This document shows, one piece after another, positions 26,297 through 36,286 of a DNA stretch of 64,000 nucleotides. Numbering within the stretch: the stretch's first letter is position 1; each line of letters begins with the position of its first letter. A program made the position numbers and the translations under genes. The notes beneath the pieces were generated by a model, which saw only the letters and a list, made by a program, of their open reading frames with translations, was not told where the DNA came from and did no database searches. Source of the DNA: Methylomarinovum tepidoasis (lineage in GTDB: Bacteria; Pseudomonadota; Gammaproteobacteria; Methylococcales; Methylothermaceae); contig NZ_AP024718.1 in the NCBI RefSeq assembly GCF_030294985.1, forward strand, positions 1,875,001-1,939,000, given 5' to 3'.

Positions 26297-27333
26297 CGGA
26301 TTTCGTCGGCTGGGATCTGGGTGGCGCTCATGTGAAGACGGCGCTGGTGCGCGAGGGGCGGCTGGTGCGGATCTGGCAGCGGCCTTGTCCCCTGTGGCGC
26401 GGTTTGGAGCAGCTCGACCAGGCCATGGAACCTATCCTGGCGCAATTGCCTCCGAATTCCCGCCACGGCCTGACCATGACCGGAGAAATGGTGGATCGCT
26501 TCGCCAACCGCAGCCAGGGGGTGATGGCCCTGCTGGCGCGCTTCGCCTCTCGGGTGACAGGAGCGGTTAGGATATTTGCCGGCACTGAATTTATACCGTT
26601 ATCTTTTATTACTCAAAAAACCACAAAAAACATCGCCTCCACAAACTGGCGCCTACCGGGATTATGGTTAGCCAGACGACGCCAGACGGAGTTGTTCATC
26701 GATATCGGCAGCACCACCACCGACCTGTTGCCCCTGGAAGCGGGACGATTGCTGTGTCGGGGGGAGGACGACTATGGCCGCCTGTGTGCCGGTGAACTTC
26801 GTTACACCGGGAGCGTGCGGACACCATTGATGGCGCTGGCGGACGAAATCCTTTTTCGCGGTGAAAGGGTGGGGATGATGGCAGAACACTTCGCCACCAC
26901 TGCTGACGTCTACCGCCTGCTAGGGCAACTGCCTTCGTACGCCGATCAAGCCGAAACCGCCGACGGAGGACCGAAGACGGCCGAGGCCAGCGCCCGGCGC
27001 CTGGCGCGGATGATCGGTCTGGACGCCGAGGATGCGAACATGGGGGAATGGCAGGCACTGGCGCGGGCCTTCCGGGAGCGCCACTGGCAACAGCTGACCT
27101 GGGATTGCCTGCGTCAGCTCGGGCGTCTTTCCAAGCCGGCGCAATCCCTGATCGGCGCCGGGGTCGGCCGTTTCCTGCTTCCGGAGGTGGCCCGCCGTCT
27201 CGGAATTGCCTATCGGGATTTTTCCGAGCTGGTTCCGGCGGCGACGACGACGGTTTTCGATCCGGCCGACTGCGCCCCGGCCGCGGCCCTGGCCCTGCTG
27301 CTGGCGGCCGATGATGATAAGATGACAAGCTGA
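26293..27333 (+). CDS. mfnF: H4MPT-linked C1 pathway protein, MfnF-like
   Basis: This 346-residue protein belongs to the family once listed as a probable H4MPT-linked C1 transfer protein with an actin/sugar-kinase-like fold. Archaeal MfnF joins the aminomethylfuran phosphate to tyramine-glutamate. Seen here are VGWDLGGAHVKTALV at the N-terminus (phosphate-binding loop), LTMTGEMVDRFANRSQGV near 65, and FIDIGSTTTDLLPL near 135. A TTATACCGTTAT copy and a following AT-rich stretch encode FIPLSFITQKTTKNIAS between two conserved blocks, unlike the rest of the gene. It is translationally coupled to mfnD and lies 24 bases before pabB. Confidence 0.82.
   Translation: MTDFVGWDLGGAHVKTALVREGRLVRIWQRPCPLWRGLEQLDQAMEPILAQLPPNSRHGLTMTGEMVDRFANRSQGVMALLARFASRVTGAVRIFAGTEFIPLSFITQKTTKNIASTNWRLPGLWLARRRQTELFIDIGSTTTDLLPLEAGRLLCRGEDDYGRLCAGELRYTGSVRTPLMALADEILFRGERVGMMAEHFATTADVYRLLGQLPSYADQAETADGGPKTAEASARRLARMIGLDAEDANMGEWQALARAFRERHWQQLTWDCLRQLGRLSKPAQSLIGAGVGRFLLPEVARRLGIAYRDFSELVPAATTTVFDPADCAPAAALALLLAADDDKMTS
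26591..26602 (+). repeat. TTATACCGTTAT repeat, copy 5
   Basis: Exact 12-mer followed by CTTTT inside the mfnF-like gene. This is the only copy in a + strand gene, so it encodes a different peptide (within FIPLS). About 60 bases downstream are unusually A/T rich. Confidence 0.8.
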
Positions 27334-27357
27334 TTTCGACGCGCTTCTAAGGGATTC

Positions 27358-28737
27358 ATGCACATCAAAGCGCTTGGCTACCGCCCTGACACCGCGACCC
27401 TGTTTTCCCACTGGGCCCAGAAACCCTGGGCTGTTTTCCTCGACAGCGGCTATCCCTTCATTCAGCAGGGCCGTTACGACATTTTCGCTGCTGACCCGCG
27501 CGTGACCCTGGTCACCCGTGGGAAGATGACCGAGATTCGTACCCCGGAAGGCGTACGCTTGGCGCCGGACGATCCCTTCGCGCTGCTCCGGGAGCACCTG
27601 GGCGAGCGGCGCGACAACCCGGCCGGACTGCCGTTCTGTGGTGGTGCGATCGGTTATTTCGCCTACGATCTGGCCTGGCGCCTGGAGCGTCTGCCACGCT
27701 CGGCCAGGGCCTTGAATCCGCTGCCGGAGATGGCGGTGGGAATCTACGACTGGGCGGTGGTGGTCGACCATCAGCAACAGCAGGCGTTTCTGGTTTGCCG
27801 TGACTGCAGTCTGTGGCCGGCGCTGCAGGCGCAGATCCGGGCGTTGTGGCGGCGGCCGGCGATCCCCGGCGGCGATTTCCAGCTTGCCGCGCCGGTGGTT
27901 TCCCATCTCGACCGCAAGGCTTACCTGGCCGCCTTCGAACGCATCCAGCATTACATCCGCGAAGGGGACTGCTACCAGGTCAATTTCGCCCAGCGCTTCA
28001 GCGCTCCGGCCAGCGGCGATCCCTGGACGGTGTATCGGGAGCTGCGCGCAGCCAATCCGGCGCCTTTCGGCGCTTTTTTGCGCCTGCCTCAGGGGGCGGT
28101 GCTCAGTTCCTCTCCGGAGCGCTTCCTGCAGGTCCGGGATGGCCGGGTGGAGACCAAACCGATCAAAGGGACCCGCCCCCGCTGCCTCAATCCGGAGGAG
28201 GATCTCTATCAGGCCCAGGCGCTGCGGGAAAGCCCCAAGGACCGGGCGGAAAACCTGATGATCGTCGATCTTTTGCGCAACGATCTGGGGAAAAGCTGCC
28301 AGCCGGGTTCGGTGAAGGTGCCGAAGCTGTTCGAGGTGGAAAGTTTCGCCACGGTCCATCACCTGGTCAGTACGGTGATCGGCCAGCTACGCGAAGACCG
28401 TCATGCCCTGGACCTACTGCGAGGCTGTTTTCCCGGCGGATCGATCACCGGTGCGCCGAAGCTCCGGGCGATGGAGATCATCGAGGAGCTGGAGGGCATC
28501 CGCCGCGGCGTTTACTGCGGTGCCATCGGATACGTCGGTTACGACGGGGCGATGGACACCAACATCGTCATCCGCACCCTGGTGCACACCCAGGGGGAGA
28601 TCCATTTCTGGGCCGGGGGCGGCATCGTCGCCGATTCCAAAGGACCTCAGGAATACCAGGAGAGTTTCGACAAGGCCGCCGCGCTGATTCAAGTTCTATC
28701 CCGTTTCCGTGCCTCCCGCGACCGTGTGGGTGGTTAA
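27358..28737 (+). CDS. pabB: Aminodeoxychorismate synthase component I
   Basis: The 459-residue chorismate-using enzyme makes 4-amino-4-deoxychorismate, precursor of p-aminobenzoate. The C-terminal chorismate-binding domain has YQVNFAQRFSAP, PERFLQVRDGRVETKPIKGT (PIKGTRPR marks PabB), and GSITGAPKLRAMEIIEELE. p-Aminobenzoate is needed for both folate and methanopterin, so its place amid H4MPT/methanofuran genes makes sense. A single-domain PabB is seen here; no PabA or PabC fusion is present. Confidence 0.92.
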   Translation: MHIKALGYRPDTATLFSHWAQKPWAVFLDSGYPFIQQGRYDIFAADPRVTLVTRGKMTEIRTPEGVRLAPDDPFALLREHLGERRDNPAGLPFCGGAIGYFAYDLAWRLERLPRSARALNPLPEMAVGIYDWAVVVDHQQQQAFLVCRDCSLWPALQAQIRALWRRPAIPGGDFQLAAPVVSHLDRKAYLAAFERIQHYIREGDCYQVNFAQRFSAPASGDPWTVYRELRAANPAPFGAFLRLPQGAVLSSSPERFLQVRDGRVETKPIKGTRPRCLNPEEDLYQAQALRESPKDRAENLMIVDLLRNDLGKSCQPGSVKVPKLFEVESFATVHHLVSTVIGQLREDRHALDLLRGCFPGGSITGAPKLRAMEIIEELEGIRRGVYCGAIGYVGYDGAMDTNIVIRTLVHTQGEIHFWAGGGIVADSKGPQEYQESFDKAAALIQVLSRFRASRDRVGG

Positions 28738-29302
28738 GCTCGGCGGCAGCTGGGCCGACCATGACCGCCTGCCCCACTGGCTGCAAGCGCTCGTCCACGA
28801 CGGCGGCGGGCGGGTCGTGCTGGTGCCCGGCGGCGGTCCCTTCGCAGACCAGGTGCGCCGGATGCAGCGGCGCTGGCGCTTCGGCGACCGTCACGCCCAC
28901 CGCATGGCTCTGCTCGCCATGCACCAGTACGCCTGGATGCTGGCGGCATTGCGCCCTGATCTTGCACCGCTGGAGGAGATCGAGGCGCTGGGAACATGCG
29001 TCCGGCAGGGGAGGGTGCCCGTCTGGCTGCCGCGGCTGGAAGATCTCGACGCCGCCGGCGTTCCCGCCGACTGGACCGTCACCTCCGACAGCCTGGCCGC
29101 CTGGCTGACATCCCGCCTGAATGCGGTTGGACTGGCGCTCCTGAAACAGGTATCCGTTCCCGGGCCAAATCCCTGCACCTTGCAGTGTGAGGGCATCGTC
29201 GATGCCGCTTTCCCGCGCTGGTTCCCAAGGAACAAAACCCTGCAGATCTTCGCACCCGACCAGCTCGAGGACTTCAGGGAATTCCTGCGCCGGTTGCCGT
29301 GA
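28709..29302 (+). CDS. mfnE: Amino-acid-kinase-fold protein, MfnE-like
   Basis: The 197-residue protein has the amino acid kinase fold: VVKLGGSWAD at the N-terminus, VVLVPGGGPFADQVR near 32, and DWTVTSDSLAAWLTSRL near 115. It matches the group that includes archaeal MfnE, which phosphorylates aminomethylfuran phosphate in methanofuran synthesis, and its location next to mfnD/mfnF-like genes supports this. Translation begins at a GTG (28709), 29 bases inside the pabB end, which is a large overlap. The alternative is a generic kinase of the same fold; the substrate is not proven. Confidence 0.75.
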   Translation: MPPATVWVVKLGGSWADHDRLPHWLQALVHDGGGRVVLVPGGGPFADQVRRMQRRWRFGDRHAHRMALLAMHQYAWMLAALRPDLAPLEEIEALGTCVRQGRVPVWLPRLEDLDAAGVPADWTVTSDSLAAWLTSRLNAVGLALLKQVSVPGPNPCTLQCEGIVDAAFPRWFPRNKTLQIFAPDQLEDFREFLRRLP

Positions 29303-29341
29303 CCGCCGTCACGTTTTCGGGACCGGTTGATCTCCGGGAAA

Positions 29342-29375
29342 ATGGCGATGGGCCTCTCCATCGTCCCATCGCCAT
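29342..29375 (-). terminator. Terminator hairpin at the mtkB end
   Basis: A perfect eleven-base stem, ATGGCGATGGG with CCCATCGCCAT, is followed on the minus strand by TTTT. It lies nine bases beyond the mtkB stop and 40 bases after the convergent MfnE-like gene. Confidence 0.75.
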
Positions 29376-29383
29376 CGGCCGTT

Positions 29384-30268
29384 TCAGGCCAGTCCGTTTT
29401 CCTTCAGAGCCCGCATCACGGTTTCACCGATGTGAGCCGGATTTCTGGCCACGTACAGACCCAGTTCTTCCATCGCGTCCATCTTGGCCTTGGCGGTATC
29501 GTCCGCGCCGGAGATGATGGCGCCGGCATGCCCCATGCGCCGTCCCGGCGGGGCGGAAATGCCGGCGACGAAGCCGACGATGGGCTTTGTCATGTTCTCC
29601 CTGGCCCAGCGGGCGGCGGCCACTTCCTGGGGGCCGCCGATCTCGCCGATCATCACCACGGCGTCGGTGTCCGGATCCGCCTCGAAGGCCTTGAGTACGG
29701 TGACGAAGTCGGTGCCGTTGACGGGATCGCCGCCGATGCCCACCGAGGTGGACTGCCCCAGCCCCAGGGCGGTCATCTGTTCCACCGCCTCGTAGTTGAG
29801 GGTGCCGGAACGCGATACCACACCGATGCGGCCCGGACGATAGATGTGGGCCGGCATGATTCCCACCTTGCACTCGCCGGGGGTGATGATGCCCGGGGTG
29901 TTGGGACCGATGACCAGGGTGTCGCGGCCGGCGCGGTAGCGCTGCACCCGCACCATGTCCTGCACCGGGATGCCGTCGGCGATCACCACCGCCACCCGGA
30001 TGCCGGCGTCGATGGCCTCCATGATGGCGTCGGCGGCGAAAGCGGGAGGAACGAAGATGGCCGACACGTCGGCGCCGGTGGCCTCCACCGCCTCGGCCAC
30101 GGTGTCGAACACCGGCCGGTCCAGGTGGGTGGCGCCGCCCTTGCCCGGCGTGACGCCGCCGACCACGTTGGTGCCGGTCCTGATCGCCTCCTCGGCGTGG
30201 AAGGTGGCGTGCTGGCCGGTAAAACCCTGGAAAATGACCTTGGAAGCTTTGTTGACGAACACACTCAT
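29384..30268 (-). CDS. mtkB: Malate thiokinase (malate-CoA ligase) alpha subunit
   Basis: The 294-residue subunit belongs to the succinyl-CoA synthetase alpha family. It has the CoA-binding [17 protein letters not shown] and GGVTPGKGG regions and the phosphohistidine in [10 protein letters not shown] near 255. SucD and MtkB are close, but the adjacent malyl-CoA lyase gene and the C1 clusters indicate malate thiokinase, which makes malyl-CoA from malate in the serine cycle. The start overlaps the mtkA stop by four bases. Confidence 0.88.
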   Translation of the reverse strand: MSVFVNKASKVIFQGFTGQHATFHAEEAIRTGTNVVGGVTPGKGGATHLDRPVFDTVAEAVEATGADVSAIFVPPAFAADAIMEAIDAGIRVAVVIADGIPVQDMVRVQRYRAGRDTLVIGPNTPGIITPGECKVGIMPAHIYRPGRIGVVSRSGTLNYEAVEQMTALGLGQSTSVGIGGDPVNGTDFVTVLKAFEADPDTDAVVMIGEIGGPQEVAAARWARENMTKPIVGFVAGISAPPGRRMGHAGAIISGADDTAKAKMDAMEELGLYVARNPAHIGETVMRALKENGLA

Positions 30269-31440
30269 GCGCTTTCTCCCTTGACGGTGGCGACGGCTTT
30301 GGCGGCGGCGTCATCCAGGTTGGAGGCCTGGACGAAGGGCAGTCCCGATTCCTCGAGGATCCTGCGGCCTTCCTCGACGTTGGTGCCGGCCAGACGCACC
30401 ACCATCGGCAGCTCGATGTTGAGGGTCTGATAGGCCTGGATCAGGCCGGTGGCGATCCAGTCGCAGCGGTTGATGCCGGCGAAGATGTTGACCAGCAGGG
30501 CCTTGACGTTGGGGTCTTCCATGACGATGCGGCAGGCGTTGGTGACCTTTTCCGGTGAGGCGCCGCCACCGACGTCGAGGAAGTTGGCGGGACGGCCACC
30601 GTGGAGGGTGATGGCGTCCATGGTGGCCATCGCCAGACCGGCGCCGTTGACGATGCAGCCGATGTCGCCGTCGAGGGCGATGTAGTTGAGGCCGTGGCCG
30701 GAGGCTTCCACCTCCTTGGGGTCTTCCTCGTCCAGATCGCGTAGTTCATTGATGTCGGGATGGCGGTACAGGGCGTTGTCGTCGAAATTGAACTTGGCGT
30801 CCAGACAGATGAGCCTGTCGCCGTTCACCTGGGCCAGAGGGTTGATCTCGGCCTGCAGGGCGTCCTTGTCGCGGAAGCAGCGGTAAATGCGCTTCATGAT
30901 CCGTACCAATTGGCTCATGCGCGCCTTGTCGCGCACGCCTAGGGCGGCGGCCACCTTGCGGCACTGGAAGTCGGCCAGACCGATGGCGGGATCGATGGTT
31001 TCCTTGACGATGGCGTCGGGATTACGCTTGGCGACCTCTTCGATCTCCACCCCGCCCTCGCTCGAGGCGACGATGGTGATGCGCTGGCTGGCGCGGTCGA
31101 TGACGAAGCCAAGATAGAATTCATCGACGATGTCACTGGCCTCTTCGACCAGCACCCGTTTGACCACCCGCCCTTTGGGACCGGTCTGATGGGTCACCAG
31201 GGTCATGCCGATCATTTCGTCGGCGATCTTGCGCACCTCGTCGAGGGACCTGGCCACCTTGACCCCGCCGGCCTTGCCGCGGCCGCCGGCATGGATCTGA
31301 GCCTTGACCACCCAGCGGTCGCCGCCGAGTTCCTCGGCGATGGAATGGGCCTGGGCGTCGGAAAAGGCGACGTTTCCGGCCGGGACCGGCACGCCGTAGG
31401 AACGCAACAGTTCTTTGGCTTGGTACTCGTGGATGTTCAT
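30265..31440 (-). CDS. mtkA: Malate thiokinase beta subunit
   Basis: The 391-residue ATP-grasp subunit resembles SucC. It starts [19 protein letters not shown], and has the ATP-binding [18 protein letters not shown] near 45 and the late [14 protein letters not shown] motif near 270. I start at the MNIHEY methionine (31440), preceded by GGAG, rather than at an upstream start that would add 17 residues. With mtkB and mcl it forms the serine-cycle module that makes and cleaves malyl-CoA. SucC is the alternative name if function is not serine-cycle. Confidence 0.88.
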   Translation of the reverse strand: MNIHEYQAKELLRSYGVPVPAGNVAFSDAQAHSIAEELGGDRWVVKAQIHAGGRGKAGGVKVARSLDEVRKIADEMIGMTLVTHQTGPKGRVVKRVLVEEASDIVDEFYLGFVIDRASQRITIVASSEGGVEIEEVAKRNPDAIVKETIDPAIGLADFQCRKVAAALGVRDKARMSQLVRIMKRIYRCFRDKDALQAEINPLAQVNGDRLICLDAKFNFDDNALYRHPDINELRDLDEEDPKEVEASGHGLNYIALDGDIGCIVNGAGLAMATMDAITLHGGRPANFLDVGGGASPEKVTNACRIVMEDPNVKALLVNIFAGINRCDWIATGLIQAYQTLNIELPMVVRLAGTNVEEGRRILEESGLPFVQASNLDDAAAKAVATVKGESA

Positions 31441-31462
31441 CGGTTTGCTCTCCTCAAGCAAA

Positions 31463-32428
31463 TCAACCCTGGCGGGCCTGAATCTGGTCAATCTTGGCGA
31501 TCAGGTTCTCCGCCATCCTGATGGAAGCGGCATCAATCAGGCGACCGTCGAGGGAGACGGCGCCCTTGCCCTCGCGGGCGGCCTCTTCCATCGCCGCCAG
31601 AATGCGGCGGGCCTTGGTCACCTCCTGTTCGGAAGGGGTGAAGACCTGATTGGCCAGTTCGATCTGGGAGGGATGGATGGCCCACTTGCCCTCGCAACCC
31701 AACGCAGCGGCGCGTTTGGCGGCGGCCACGTAACCGTCCGGATCGCCGATGTCGCCGTAGGGGCCATCGATGGGGCGCAGTCCGTTGGCGCGGCAGGCCA
31801 CCACCATGCGGGCGATGGCGAAATGCCACTGGTCGCCCCAGTGCCGTTCGCGGTGGCCGTCCTCGAAGGGATCGGTCAGTACCGCATAATCAGGATTGGC
31901 GCCGCCGATGTTGGTGGTGCGGGCCTGGATCGACGCGGCGTAGTCGGCCACCCCGAACACCAGCGCTTCCAGCCGCTCCGGACAAGCGCGGGCGATCTCG
32001 CGCACGTTGTCCATGCCGGCGGCGGTTTCGATCAGGGCGTGGAGGTTGATGGGCTTCAGCCCCTTGGCCGCCTCGATCTGGCTCAGCAGGGTGGCGACGA
32101 AATGGATGTCTTCCGGGCCGTTGACCTTGGGGATCAAGATCGTGTCGAGATGACCGCCGGCCTGTTCCACCACTTCGACGATGTCACGGTAACAGTAATG
32201 GGTATCCAGGCCGTTGATGCGCACCGACACCGAACAGCGGGACCAGTCGTAGGTGTTTAGGGCATCGATGACGTTGCGCCGCGCCTGTTCCTTGTCGTCG
32301 GGGGCGACGGCGTCTTCCAGATCCAGAAACACGACATCGGCGCCGGCGTGGGGCGCCTTTTCCAACATTCTCGGGTTGCTGCCGGGAACGGCGAGCTCGC
32401 TACGGTGAAGGCGGTTTTTTACGGCCAT
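31463..32428 (-). CDS. mclA: Malyl-CoA lyase
   Basis: The 321-residue HpcH/HpaI-family (CitE-like) enzyme cleaves malyl-CoA to acetyl-CoA and glyoxylate. Conserved elements are [38 protein letters not shown] (the glutamate and aspartate bind Mg2+), [22 protein letters not shown], and [15 protein letters not shown]. It is the first gene of mcl-mtkA-mtkB, with a 22-base gap before mtkA. A TATAAT box lies 90 bases upstream. Confidence 0.92.
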   Translation of the reverse strand: MAVKNRLHRSELAVPGSNPRMLEKAPHAGADVVFLDLEDAVAPDDKEQARRNVIDALNTYDWSRCSVSVRINGLDTHYCYRDIVEVVEQAGGHLDTILIPKVNGPEDIHFVATLLSQIEAAKGLKPINLHALIETAAGMDNVREIARACPERLEALVFGVADYAASIQARTTNIGGANPDYAVLTDPFEDGHRERHWGDQWHFAIARMVVACRANGLRPIDGPYGDIGDPDGYVAAAKRAAALGCEGKWAIHPSQIELANQVFTPSEQEVTKARRILAAMEEAAREGKGAVSLDGRLIDAASIRMAENLIAKIDQIQARQG

Positions 32429-32517
32429 GGATTGTCAATTCCGTCAGCAGGTTGTGGGAAGAGCGTGCAGCCCGGTCGGTCGGGCGACCCGGGACTGCAG
32501 GCGTTTCAAAACCGTCC

Positions 32518-32523
32518 ATTATA
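32518..32523 (-). promoter_or_regulatory. -10 box for mclA-mtkA-mtkB
   Basis: Perfect TATAAT on the minus strand, preceded by CG rather than TG. The -35 region is weak, so an activator may be needed. The predicted leader is about 80 bases, with a CCCGGTCG/CGACCCGGG stem within it. Confidence 0.45.
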
Positions 32524-32585
32524 CGATGTTCCCGGCTCGAATTGGACCGGCGGTGAATGCGCTGACAGGACTCGGTTTGCTTTGC

Positions 32586-32681
32586 CGGGCACCGGGAAGG
32601 GTCTGCCGGACCGAAATTCGTCCGTGAATTTAGGCCTGGCGCGGCCATCCCTGGCTACTGACAGACCCTTCCCGGTCCCCG
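32586..32681. other. Long inverted repeat, possible structured RNA or miniature element
   Basis: Twenty-base arms at 32586-32605 and 32662-32681 are complementary at 19 positions, with a central perfect 15-base run (ACCGGGAAGGGTCTG). The 56-base inner part can form a CGGAC/GTCCG stem and a GGCC/GGCC stem. There are no T-runs, so it is not a terminator. It could be a small RNA, a 5' leader element of ndk, or a decayed miniature transposable element. Confidence 0.5.
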
Positions 32682-32763
32682 CGGAAGTGACAGAAAGGCT
32701 TAGTCAAGCGCCTGTCCGTCGGTTAAAATAAGCCGTTTTTACAATTTGGAAATTGGGGGATTC

Positions 32764-33195
32764 ATGGCTATCGAAAGAACGCTTTCCATCATCAAACCCG
32801 ATGCCGTCGCCAAGAACGTCATCGGCGAGATCATCAGCCGCTTCGAAAAGGCGGGGCTGTGCATCGCCGCCCTGAAGATGATGAAGCTGACCCGGCAGCA
32901 GGCGGAAGCCTTCTACGGGGTCCACCGGGACAAACCTTTCTTCGACGACCTGGTCGAATACATGATTTCCGGTCCCGTGGTGGTGCAGGTGCTGGAAGGG
33001 GAGAACGCCATCGCCAAAAACCGCGAGCTGATGGGCGCCACCAACCCCAAGGAAGCTGCCCCCGGCACCATCCGCGCCGATTTCGCCGACAGCATCGACG
33101 CCAACGCGGTGCACGGTTCCGACAGCCCGGAAACCGCGGCGCAGGAGATCGCCTTCTTCTTCAAAGACGATGAGATCTTCCCCCGTTTTGACTGA
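32764..33195 (+). CDS. ndk: Nucleoside diphosphate kinase
   Basis: The 143-residue enzyme balances NTP pools by phosphoryl transfer through a histidine. It shows [15 protein letters not shown] at the start, [16 protein letters not shown] in the middle, and [12 protein letters not shown] with the catalytic histidine near 117. GGGGA is upstream of the ATG. The ndk-rlmN-pilW order is a typical gammaproteobacterial block; rlmN starts 26 bases before the ndk end. Confidence 0.97.
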   Translation: MAIERTLSIIKPDAVAKNVIGEIISRFEKAGLCIAALKMMKLTRQQAEAFYGVHRDKPFFDDLVEYMISGPVVVQVLEGENAIAKNRELMGATNPKEAAPGTIRADFADSIDANAVHGSDSPETAAQEIAFFFKDDEIFPRFD

Positions 33196-34273
33196 GACCA
33201 AACCCGTCAATCTCCTGGGCCTGCCGCGCCAGGCCCTCGAGGCGTTCTTCCTCCAGCTGGGTGAGAAGCCGTTTCGCGCCCGCCAGCTGCTCAAGTGGGT
33301 GCATGCCCAAGGCGTTCTCGATTTCGCGGCGATGACCGATCTGAGCAAGGCGCTGCGGGCCCGGCTCCAGGTCGAAGCCCGTCTAGACCTGCCCGAGGTG
33401 GTGCGGACCCAGGTGTCGCGCGACGGCACCACCAAATGGCTGATGCAGCTGGCCGACGGCAACCGCATCGAAACCGTGTTCATCCCGGAGGAGAAGCGTG
33501 GCACCCTGTGCGTCTCCTCCCAGGTGGGCTGCGCCCTCAACTGTGCCTTCTGCGCCACCGCACGCCAGGGGTTCAGCCGCAACCTGAGTGCCGCCGAAAT
33601 CATCGGCCAGGTGTGGCAGGCCCACCGGCTGCTGGAATCCGGCCGGATCACCAACGTGGTGCTGATGGGCATGGGCGAACCGCTACTCAATTTCGACGCC
33701 GTGGTCGCCGCCACCGAGCTGATGATGGACGATCTCGCCTACGGTCTGGCCAAGCGGCGGGTGACGGTGTCCACCGCCGGGCTGGTTCCGGCCATCGACC
33801 GCCTCGGGGAAGTCTCCGACGTCAGCCTGGCGGTGTCGCTCCACGCCACCACCGACGCGCTGCGCGACGAACTGGTGCCGCTCAACCGCAAGTATCCTCT
33901 GGCCGAACTGATGGCGGCCTGCAGCCGTTTCATCCACGGCGAGCGCCAGCGCGGGCGCAAGATCACCTGGGAATACGTGATGCTCGACGGCGTCAACGAT
34001 TCGCCTACCGACGCCCGCAGGCTGGTGAGGCTGCTGAGCCGGATTCCGTCCAAGATCAACCTGATTCCCTTCAATCCCTTCGAAGGGGCGCCGTATCGGC
34101 GCTCGTCAGATGCGGCGATCCAGCGGTTCCAGCAGATCCTCCAGGAGGCCGGTTTTCTCACCACCGTGCGCCGTACCCGCGGCGACGACATCGACGCCGC
34201 CTGTGGCCAGTTGGTGGGGAAGGTGCAGGCCAAATCCCGCCCCCGCCCGAGGATTCCGGTGGAGGCGGCGTGA
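33170..34273 (+). CDS. rlmN: Dual-specificity rRNA/tRNA adenine-C2 methyltransferase
   Basis: The 367-residue radical SAM enzyme methylates A2503 of 23S rRNA and A37 of some tRNAs. The radical SAM cysteines are C121, C125 and C128 in [10 protein letters not shown], and the second-site cysteine that forms the methylated intermediate is near 351 ([10 protein letters not shown]). The N-terminal region [14 protein letters not shown] and the motif [13 protein letters not shown] are also present. The start lies within ndk; a TTG further down (33188) would shorten it by six residues. Confidence 0.95.
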   Translation: MRSSPVLTETKPVNLLGLPRQALEAFFLQLGEKPFRARQLLKWVHAQGVLDFAAMTDLSKALRARLQVEARLDLPEVVRTQVSRDGTTKWLMQLADGNRIETVFIPEEKRGTLCVSSQVGCALNCAFCATARQGFSRNLSAAEIIGQVWQAHRLLESGRITNVVLMGMGEPLLNFDAVVAATELMMDDLAYGLAKRRVTVSTAGLVPAIDRLGEVSDVSLAVSLHATTDALRDELVPLNRKYPLAELMAACSRFIHGERQRGRKITWEYVMLDGVNDSPTDARRLVRLLSRIPSKINLIPFNPFEGAPYRRSSDAAIQRFQQILQEAGFLTTVRRTRGDDIDAACGQLVGKVQAKSRPRPRIPVEAA

Positions 34274-34986
34274 TGCGCTGGGCGACCGCAGGATTGTTGG
34301 TAGTGCTGGCCGGTTGCAGCCTCTCCCCCGACCAGGAGGAGATCGACCGCAAGAAGCTGGCGCAGATCTACACCGAAAAGGGCATCGCCTATCTGTCCCA
34401 GGGTCAGCCCCAGAACGCCCTCGCCGATCTGCGCCACGCCCTCGAGATCGATCCCGACAACGCCGCCGCCCACGAGGCAATCGCGGTGCTGTACGAGAAG
34501 TTCGGCATGGACGACAAGGCCGCCGAGCACTACCACCGCGCCCTGGCGCTGCAACCGGACGACGCCCGGCTGCTCAACAACTACGGCCTGTTCCTGTGCA
34601 ACCGTGGCGATTACGATGCCGGGATGAAGCGGCTCGTCCGGGCCGCCAACAACAAGTTGTACGCCCAGCGCTGGAAGGCGATGACCAACGCCGGTCTCTG
34701 CGCCCTCAAAGCCGGCCGCCTCCAGGAGGCCGAAGACTGGCTGCGCCAGGCGCTGAAGCTCGAGCCGGACGCGCCCCAGCCGCTGGCGGCGATGGCCCGG
34801 CTGATGGCCAAAAAACGGCGGTGGCTGGCGGCAAGGGCCTTCCTGCAGCGCTACGAGGCGGTCGCCGAACCGACGCCGCAGCTGCTTCAGCTTGGCGTTC
34901 AGATCGAATCCGCTCTCGGAGACGAGCAGGCTGCCGCCGCCTACCGCAGTCGCCTGGAACGGACAACCCCAAAAAACCATCCCTGA
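34273..34986 (+). CDS. pilW: Type IV pilus biogenesis lipoprotein PilW/PilF
   Basis: The 237-residue protein starts with a lipoprotein signal ending at the cysteine in LVVLAGCSLS (about residue 15), followed by several TPR repeats (KGIAYLSQGQPQNALADLRHALEIDPD, in pieces, then YHRALALQPDDARLLNNYG). PilW/PilF helps assemble the PilQ secretin multimer in the outer membrane. It shares one base with the rlmN stop. In many relatives rodZ and ispG follow; here hisS comes next, 12 bases on. Confidence 0.9.
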   Translation: MRWATAGLLVVLAGCSLSPDQEEIDRKKLAQIYTEKGIAYLSQGQPQNALADLRHALEIDPDNAAAHEAIAVLYEKFGMDDKAAEHYHRALALQPDDARLLNNYGLFLCNRGDYDAGMKRLVRAANNKLYAQRWKAMTNAGLCALKAGRLQEAEDWLRQALKLEPDAPQPLAAMARLMAKKRRWLAARAFLQRYEAVAEPTPQLLQLGVQIESALGDEQAAAAYRSRLERTTPKNHP

Positions 34987-34998
34987 TAAAAACCCTCC

Positions 34999-36273
34999 AT
35001 GAGTCAAAAACTGCAAGCCGTCCGTGGCATGCACGACATTCTCCCGGACGAGACGCCCCTGTGGCGCAACGTCGAGATGATTCTGGTCCAGGAACTGGAT
35101 CGCGCCGGTTTCGACGAGATCCGCCTGCCCATCGTCGAGAAGACCGAACTGTTCAAGCGTTCCATCGGCGAAGTCACCGACATCGTCGAGAAGGAAATGT
35201 ACACCTTCCAGGACAAGAGCGGCGATTCCCTGACGCTGCGCCCGGAAGGCACCGCCGGTTGCGTGCGCGCCTGCATCGAACACGGTCTTTTGCGCACCGG
35301 GCAGCTGCGGCTTTGGTATCTCGGCCCCATGTTCCGTCACGAACGGCCGCAAAAGGGGCGTTACCGCCAGTTCCATCAGCTGGGGGTGGAGGTGTTCGGC
35401 ACGTCCGGGCCTGACATCGACGCCGAGCTGATCTTCCTCAATGCCCGCTGGTGGCAGCGCTTGGGTATCGCCGATAAAGTGGAGCTCCAGATCAATTCTC
35501 TCGGCACCCTGGATGAGCGCCGAGCCTACCGTGACGATCTGGTGGCCTATTTCAGCACTTACGAGGACGCTCTAGACGCCGACAGCCGCCGCCGCCTCCA
35601 CACCAACCCCCTGCGCATCCTCGACAGCAAGAATCCGGAAATGCAGGGCCTGATCGAGGGGGCGCCGAAGCTGCTGGACTATCTGGGGGAGTCCTCCCGT
35701 GCCCATTTCCGCGGCTTCACCGATCTGCTCGATGCCGTCGGCGTTTCCTACGTGGTCAATCCACGCCTGGTGCGCGGCCTGGATTACTACGGTTTGACCG
35801 TGTTCGAATGGGTGACCTCGGAACTGGGGGCCCAGGGCACCGTGTGTGCCGGCGGCCGTTACGACACCCTGGTGGAACAGCTGGGCGGCAGACCGACGCC
35901 GGCGGTGGGCTTCGCCTTAGGGATGGAACGCCTGCTCGCCCTGCTGGAAGGCTCGCAGCTGGCCCGGAAGGAAGCGCCGCATTTCTATCTGGTCCGGGTC
36001 GGGGCGGCTGCCGAACGTGCAAGCACGGTGCTGGCAGAAACCTTACGGCGCCGCTTCCCCGGGTTGCGTCTCATCGTCCATTGCGGCGGCGGCAGTTTCA
36101 AGAGCCAGTTCAAGAAGGCCGACAAAAGCGGGGCCCGTTATGCCCTGATCGTCGGCGACGAGGAGGCCGCCGCCGGAAAGGTGGCGCTCAAGCCGTTGCG
36201 CGAGACGGGCGAGCAACGCATCCTCACCCAGACCGAACTGATCGAATTCATCGAAAATCGTTTACTCGTCTGA
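34999..36273 (+). CDS. hisS: Histidyl-tRNA synthetase
   Basis: The 424-residue class II synthetase charges tRNA-His. It shows [17 protein letters not shown], the motif-2 loop [11 protein letters not shown] with [17 protein letters not shown], the histidine signature [13 protein letters not shown], and a typical anticodon-binding C-terminus. Length is normal. YfgM follows 13 bases downstream. Confidence 0.97.
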   Translation: MSQKLQAVRGMHDILPDETPLWRNVEMILVQELDRAGFDEIRLPIVEKTELFKRSIGEVTDIVEKEMYTFQDKSGDSLTLRPEGTAGCVRACIEHGLLRTGQLRLWYLGPMFRHERPQKGRYRQFHQLGVEVFGTSGPDIDAELIFLNARWWQRLGIADKVELQINSLGTLDERRAYRDDLVAYFSTYEDALDADSRRRLHTNPLRILDSKNPEMQGLIEGAPKLLDYLGESSRAHFRGFTDLLDAVGVSYVVNPRLVRGLDYYGLTVFEWVTSELGAQGTVCAGGRYDTLVEQLGGRPTPAVGFALGMERLLALLEGSQLARKEAPHFYLVRVGAAAERASTVLAETLRRRFPGLRLIVHCGGGSFKSQFKKADKSGARYALIVGDEEAAAGKVALKPLRETGEQRILTQTELIEFIENRLLV

Positions 36274-36286
36274 CAAGGAGGCTTTC

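Larger units (their letters stand above)
32429..32763. other. Intergenic region between mclA and ndk
   Basis: This 335-base region contains no credible gene. It holds, on the minus strand, a TATAAT box and a GC-rich leader stem for mclA (around 32471-32494), and then a long inverted repeat of possible RNA structure. On the + strand TAAAAT near 32725 could be part of an ndk promoter, with no convincing -35. Confidence 0.6.

Noticed and set aside
29384-31440. TCA-cycle succinyl-CoA synthetase (sucC-sucD)
   Set aside because: Sequence alone allows it, but the adjacent malyl-CoA lyase gene and C1 clusters make malate thiokinase more likely.
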